Shown here: piece after piece, positions 59,640 through 64,000 of the stretch
How the letters are laid out: each line of letters begins with the position of its first letter
Position numbering within the stretch: position 1 is the first letter of the stretch
Assembly: GCA_030762175.1 (NCBI GenBank)
Contig: CM060846.1
Coordinates: 179,057,041-179,121,040, forward strand
Origin: Metallyticus violacea
Lineage: Eukaryota; Arthropoda; Insecta; Mantodea; Metallyticidae
Length of the DNA stretch: 64,000 nt
Reading direction: 5' to 3'
The notes under the pieces: model-generated
Told to the model about the DNA's origin: nothing
Database searches by the model: none
The model's input: only the letters and a program-made list of their open reading frames with translations
Made by a program: the position numbers and the translations under genes

Positions 59640-60694
59640 AACAAAAGCTATATTTCATTTTTAATATAGTTGCCCTTTATTGCATACACTTCTCACATCT
59701 TTGAATTAACAGTTCAATCCCCTCTCCAAAAATACTCAGAAGTCTTGTCTGCAAAATGGGCATAAACACCATCCATCACTTCTTCGTCACACTTAAATTT
59801 CCTTTCTCAAAGGTCCTCCTTGAGTTTTCAGAAGAGGAAATAATCACTGGAAGCTAGATATAGGCTGTAGGGTTGATTGTCGGTCTCCTTGAAGTCACAT
59901 TTTTTCACAGCTTCCTTTGCAACAAGAGCTGTATGCACCGTGTTGTAGTAAAGATGGCGCACACCACCACTCAGTTTTCCATGTCATTTCTCTTTGATGG
60001 AAGCACTTAGTATGTGCAGCAGGCCAGCATAGTACTCCCTATTTACTGTGGTGTTCCTTTCCTTGAAGTTCAATGAAGAGTATTCCTCCACAGTTCCAAA
60101 AGATTGTGGTAATGATCTACTTGATCTACTTGAGTGAACTTTAGAGGCGGTGCATCGCCAGGTTTACGCAACTCCATTGATTCCCTTTTGTACAAGGGAT
60201 CATAGCAGAGAATCGTAGTTTCATCTCCTGTAACAATGGTTTGCAAAAACTTCCCTCTCATTGCCACAGCGGAGCTCCGAAAATGGCTAAAAACAGATAA
60301 CTCGTTGCTGCTTTTGGACTGAGAAAAGAAATCTAGGCACCCATTTTGCACTAACCTTATTCATGTTTAAATGTTCATGATTTATTCGCAGGACAGTTAT
60401 TTTAGAAAGGCCCAACCTAGCAGATATTTCTGTAACTTTGAGCCGCCGTCTTCCATAATTTCTCCTTCCACAAGAGGGATGTTTTCAGGAGTGAGCATCT
60501 CCAAAGGCCGACCTGCAGACTCTTCGTCTTCAGTACTTTCTCGACCCATTTGAAAAAAGTTTTGTCCATTCTGTTACGGTATAATATGAGGCGGATGCTT
60601 CTTCATATACACCGTCCAATTGTTTAATTCCATTTGCAGTAAGCCCTTCTTTTGTGAAGAGCTTAATAATAGCTCGATACTCCATTTTGAACAT
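59640..60694 (-). pseudogene. Mariner transposase, nearly full length but dead
   Basis: On the minus strand the protein starts at the ATG at 60694 (MFKMEYRAIIKLFTKEGLTA) and runs through the helix-turn-helix domain. A one-base shift falls in the T run near 60555. GRP, KWVPRF and the frame at 60070-60351 follow, with IVTGDETTILCYDP (first catalytic Asp; the usual Trp of GDETW is Thr) and KRESMELRKPGDAPP. The second-Asp motif, normally HDNAP.H, is reduced to QHGAHTALVAKEA. The third Asp survives in SSDYFLF. The C-terminus EVYAIKGNYIK ends near 59655. About 345 codons in total, the usual mariner length. The frameshifts and the lost second Asp exclude activity. Confidence 0.88.
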
Positions 60695-60699
60695 GTCAC

Positions 60700-61100
60700 A
60701 ATCTTCTACATATAGCCATCTTTATGCAACTATATCTGAATAACTGAAGCAGCAAACCGGAAGTTACAACTTCAATTATTTACTTAATAGGTAAGGTATG
60801 ACCCCAGATACGGTTTTTGTGAAGGCGATAAGCCTTATCGGCGAGGCCGGAAACTTTTGGACCTATCATCGTAGTTGTTTTAAAGTACTAATTTTTTATG
60901 ATATACACTAATATAGATAAAATATTGATTCTGTATTTTACATCCTGATAAGTGCGCTGGCTTTAGATGCACATAAAAACCACAGAACCTACAAAGGGCA
61001 CAAATACACAAAACAACGATATTTTAAATTATAAGTATAAGTTTCCAAACAACAGCTGCTATACTGCTAGTTGGCCGAATAATGTTCAGTTTAGTTGCAA
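60700..61100. other. Spacer between mariner and SINE B
   Basis: Should contain the mariner 5' terminus (candidate sequence 60760-60840), but I could not pair it with the 59580-59620 end. Confidence 0.35.
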
Positions 61101-61104
61101 AATA

Positions 61105-61372
61105 GTGTTTAACGCCCGTTTTTGCTACAGAGGCACCACAGGCGATGAACACTGATGATACATGAAATGAAATGATATATTGCGAAAGGATATATATTTT
61201 TTTAAGGAAGGAATCCTTCCAGGCCTAAGTTTAGGGAACCTCCGCGGCATTTGCCATTTGTGAGGACTGAGGAAAACCTGGAAAGAACCTCAGCAAGGGA
61301 GTATGGTCCTGGTGGGATTCAAACCCCTGACCTCCCGCTCATGAGTACGACCGTGGCCACCCGTGGCGGTTT
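61105..61372 (-). mobile_element. SINE family B, minus strand
   Basis: The tail TAGTGTTTAACGCCCGTTTT at 61105, then TACAGAGGCACCACAGGCGA, the full body, and the head ending CCGTGGCCACCCGTGGCGG near 61371. A gap in the head removes the TTAAGGCGCGG region. Confidence 0.93.
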
Positions 61373-62130
61373 TCTTGGACGTGGCATATTTTCAAAATAA
61401 GTAGTGATTTTATGGTGCACTATTTTCTACATTCATTGCTATATGACTTGTTTTCTACGATGCATTCACTTCGGGAAAGTACTGCTACTTTCTACCTGGT
61501 GGCCCCACCAAAAGATCTCACAAAGCTGGTTCCTTCGTCAGAAGGTATAGTTCTTACACATCCAAGTGTGATAACTTAGCCTTACGGGGCTCACCGAAGT
61601 GAAAACTATTTAAATAGTTATTATACACTGGTTTGACTGGAAGGGGATTTGTTAAATTAATACTCCAATGGGCATGTAGGGTCAATAGGGAACATACGCC
61701 ACTATTTTGGTGTACATTTTCTCAGTAATTGCATTTAAAATGCTAATGTCCCATGATATCTCTTTTTGTGAAATGATTTATCAGATCGTGACACGACTAT
61801 ATAAAATATAATGATTTTCTCAGATCTATTCAGGTCTAATAGAAGAATGAACGTGAATGGACACATGGGGTCTTTAAATACCCAACTTTCTTACTTTTTG
61901 TTAAGTTTTCTGCAGTATTTTGTTGGCTAAGCTGTCCAACAATTAAACTATACATTGGGGCATTCCTAGATAGCATTGTTGAAGAGATACTGCAGGAAAT
62001 GGGTGGTTTCATAAGCTAATCGAATATACTAATTTTTAAATACTGATTATAAATTGTACAAAGATATGGAAATATGTTCATCTGCCACTAATATAAGTAC
62101 TGAAAGATGATATTTCAATAGTAATGCAGC
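61373..62130. other. Possible 5' region of the piggyBac element
   Basis: Less AT-rich at 61480-61600. GGGTCAATAGGGAA at about 61679 and GGGGTCTTTAAATACCCAAC at 61868 are reminiscent of GGGTC/ACCC palindromes near piggyBac ends, but no TTAA-flanked terminus could be fixed. Confidence 0.3.
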
Positions 62131-62149
62131 ATATTTGTTATTAAATATG

Positions 62150-63195
62150 TCAAAGGTACAATACATTTTATATTTTTATATAAATAGGATTGATGAGAAG
62201 ATTGTCCTTGACGAAGATGCTTACAAGATTCTCCTTCGGTTGCTAGGTGAGGCAGATGTTGATGGTAACGAAGAGATTTTAGACAAGAGTGATGACGAAT
62301 ATATGCCTTCGCACAGCGAAGAAAACAACTTGATCAACCAAGGGATACAAATCATAGTTCTAGAGTTGTAAACGTTCTAACAGAGAAATGGATTTATAAG
62401 GGCAGTTACATTTTAGCTGACAATATTTGCGTAGTATTCCATTAGTGAGAGAAAACAACGTATGTTGGAACTGTGAGGAAAAGTGAAGTAGAAATTCCGA
62501 AGGAATTTCAATCAAATCCTTCAAGAGAGGTGCATTTTTCTGTCTTTGGATTTTCCGATTCTTTGTCATTTGTATATTATGTCCTTAAAATCATTCTCAG
62601 TCATATTCATATCTTCCTTACATACAACAAACACAGTAATTGGCGAAGAGAAGTAACTAGAAATAATAGATTATTATAAAAAATACATAGAAGGAGTTGA
62701 CACAATGCATCAACTTGTAGGCTTTTGCAGCGTGAAACGTAACATCAAAGCTTCGCCCCTTACATTGTTCAAAAATGTGACTGTCATTTTGGAGATTGCC
62801 GCCGTGAAATATGGCTACATCAAAACCAGAAGGTCTATCTTCTAGCCATAAAAGGAGACAATTTCTGCTCAGGTAGGAAGGTAGTTAGTTCATCCTTACA
62901 TCAATAGTAAACTCATAACTAGCATATGCATGCAAAGGAATACAAATTTGTCTTCTTGCTATTAGATATGACTATGAACTTCAAGCATACGGTATGGTTT
63001 ATACATCAGCAACAATATAGGAAGAGACAAAGCTGTTCCATGTGTCCAAGTAGTATGTACAACAGAATTAAAACATGTTATCAATATGGAAAGACTGCCT
63101 GCATTTCCCGTTCCAGGAAAAATTGCATGACACATACATGGAATGTGAATGAAACATTTTGTAAAACAAAAGTGTTAATGATATTTAAGTAAAAG
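62150..63195 (+). pseudogene. piggyBac-type transposase remnant
   Basis: Plus-strand pieces in order. An acidic N-terminal block (RIDEKIVLDEDAYKILLRLL, DVDGNEEILDKSDDEYMPSH) at 62180-62325. A large internal deletion. YILADNICV with the Asp of the (F)(T/A)DN motif at about 62405-62435. VRKSEVEIPKEFQSNPSREV and FSVFGF at about 62470-62550 (usual T.R.N..EIPKEF...R.V.SS.FGF). EGVDTMHQLVGFCSVKRNIK at about 62692-62755 (usual GGVD..DQL...Y...R...W), keeping the Asp. A C-terminal Cys cluster (KRQSCSMCPS, CYQYGKTAC) at 63025-63110. Frameshifts separate the parts. piggyBac proteins excise precisely at TTAA; a GAGGAGGG|TTAA at about 63615-63627 is a candidate right end. Confidence 0.82.
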
Positions 63196-64000
63196 TACAA
63201 ACTATTCAATTCCTTTTTTTAATTCCGAATTTACTATTTTTACTGTTAAAAGGAAGTTTAATATTTTATACGACTTATCGACAGTAAAAAGGGTTTTGAA
63301 ATCCTATAAATGAAAGTTGATTTGAATCACAACTTCAGAATGTTATTATATAAAAATTACAGTAAATTTTATTGTATTAATTTTACCAATTTATACAAGT
63401 GAAATGCAACATTTAAATATAATTAGTAATAATAACAATGATAAGATTGTGAACTTATAAATGTAATACTGAAAAATATATACTTCATAACAAAGTTACA
63501 AGACAATATAACAATATAATTATAATAAGTCAATAACAGTGTGCTATCAATTAAAATACAACGGGTTCCTTGAAGATCCCAAGTTCCCCTTCTCATAACT
63601 ATTTACAGGTACCCAGAGGAGGGTTAAATACTTGTAATGCACCATATCACCTTTTAACTTTTTTTTACAACACTCCAAATTAGAATGAAATACAATTGCC
63701 TAACAGGCAAGCCTGCATTTTATAGGGCTTGCTCCTGCTAGTGATAGAAGATCTATACTGTTTTGTGGTCGCCCGTTTACTGACTCTTTCTGAATGATGT
63801 CCCCACGCTTCCCTTAGGCGGTGAGACTTAAAATTACAATCAGAATAAAAAAAATAAATAAATAAAAAAAAACTACTTCGTTCTTGACTTTTCCCAGACG
63901 TTGCTAACCGACGTTTTGGAATAACTTACGACTTTCCCCAGTAATGCTAAGTTCGCAAACCCATAACAATCCAAACAATGTGTATGCTGCAACCTCACGG
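63196..64000. other. AT-rich end of window
   Basis: AT-rich to 63560, then a GC-richer patch (63570-63840) without recognised coding sequence and an AAATAAATAAATAAAA tract at 63846-63871. Confidence 0.45.

Overview
This is an AT-rich eukaryotic window, most likely from an arthropod with a large, repeat-laden genome. A chelicerate is possible, but the sequence does not settle the order. The reasons are dispersed tRNA-derived SINEs in at least three families, many decayed Tc1/mariner-type transposases, and single piggyBac, Transib and non-LTR retrotransposon remnants. I found no intact host protein gene, no genuine tRNA or rRNA gene, and no CRISPR array. Nearly every open frame is short and in AT-rich sequence, or translates part of a SINE or microsatellite. 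The window reads as intergenic or intronic DNA that works as a transposon graveyard.

Layout. 0-6.5 kb: AT-rich and mostly featureless, with one diverged direct repeat and a (GA)16 tract. 6.5-17.4 kb: SINEs of families A and B, a Tc1-like transposase, two mariner-like remnants, and a DDE transposase split by a SINE A copy. 17.4-28.3 kb: a foldback-like structure about 10.9 kb long. It has inverted arms of about 4 kb, a 75-bp minisatellite near each outer end, about 600-bp direct subrepeats on the inside, and a 2.3-kb loop holding a mariner remnant. 28.3-37 kb: sparse, with SINE B copies and a DDE fragment. 37.2-39.2 kb: a Transib (RAG1-related) transposase remnant on the minus strand with a SINE B in it, followed by unrecognised frames to 40.3 kb. 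40.7-43.3 kb: a MITE-like element with long terminal inverted repeats, then a 5'-truncated non-LTR reverse transcriptase. 45.9-48.1 kb: two fragments of one DDE family and a SINE B. 48.8-56.6 kb: a SINE A, a perfect 18-bp hairpin, a third SINE family with a tRNA-Lys-like head, and two DDE remnants. 56.7-64 kb: a second copy of the mariner family found in the foldback loop, a promoter or first-exon-like island, a nearly full-length but dead mariner, a SINE B, and a piggyBac remnant.

How the parts relate. The SINEs are nested in older elements and give relative dates. One splits a DDE transposase, one sits inside the Transib copy, and one sits in each foldback arm at different places, so each arm preserves the other's empty site. 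The most striking signal is in the foldback structure. An inner block of 1,085 bp per arm is aligned without gaps and has about five mismatches, while the arm sequence on both sides of it has diverged by roughly 10-25 percent. This is what a recent gene-conversion tract inside an old inverted repeat would look like.

All identifications come from reading the sequence and recalling family motifs. No database search was run.
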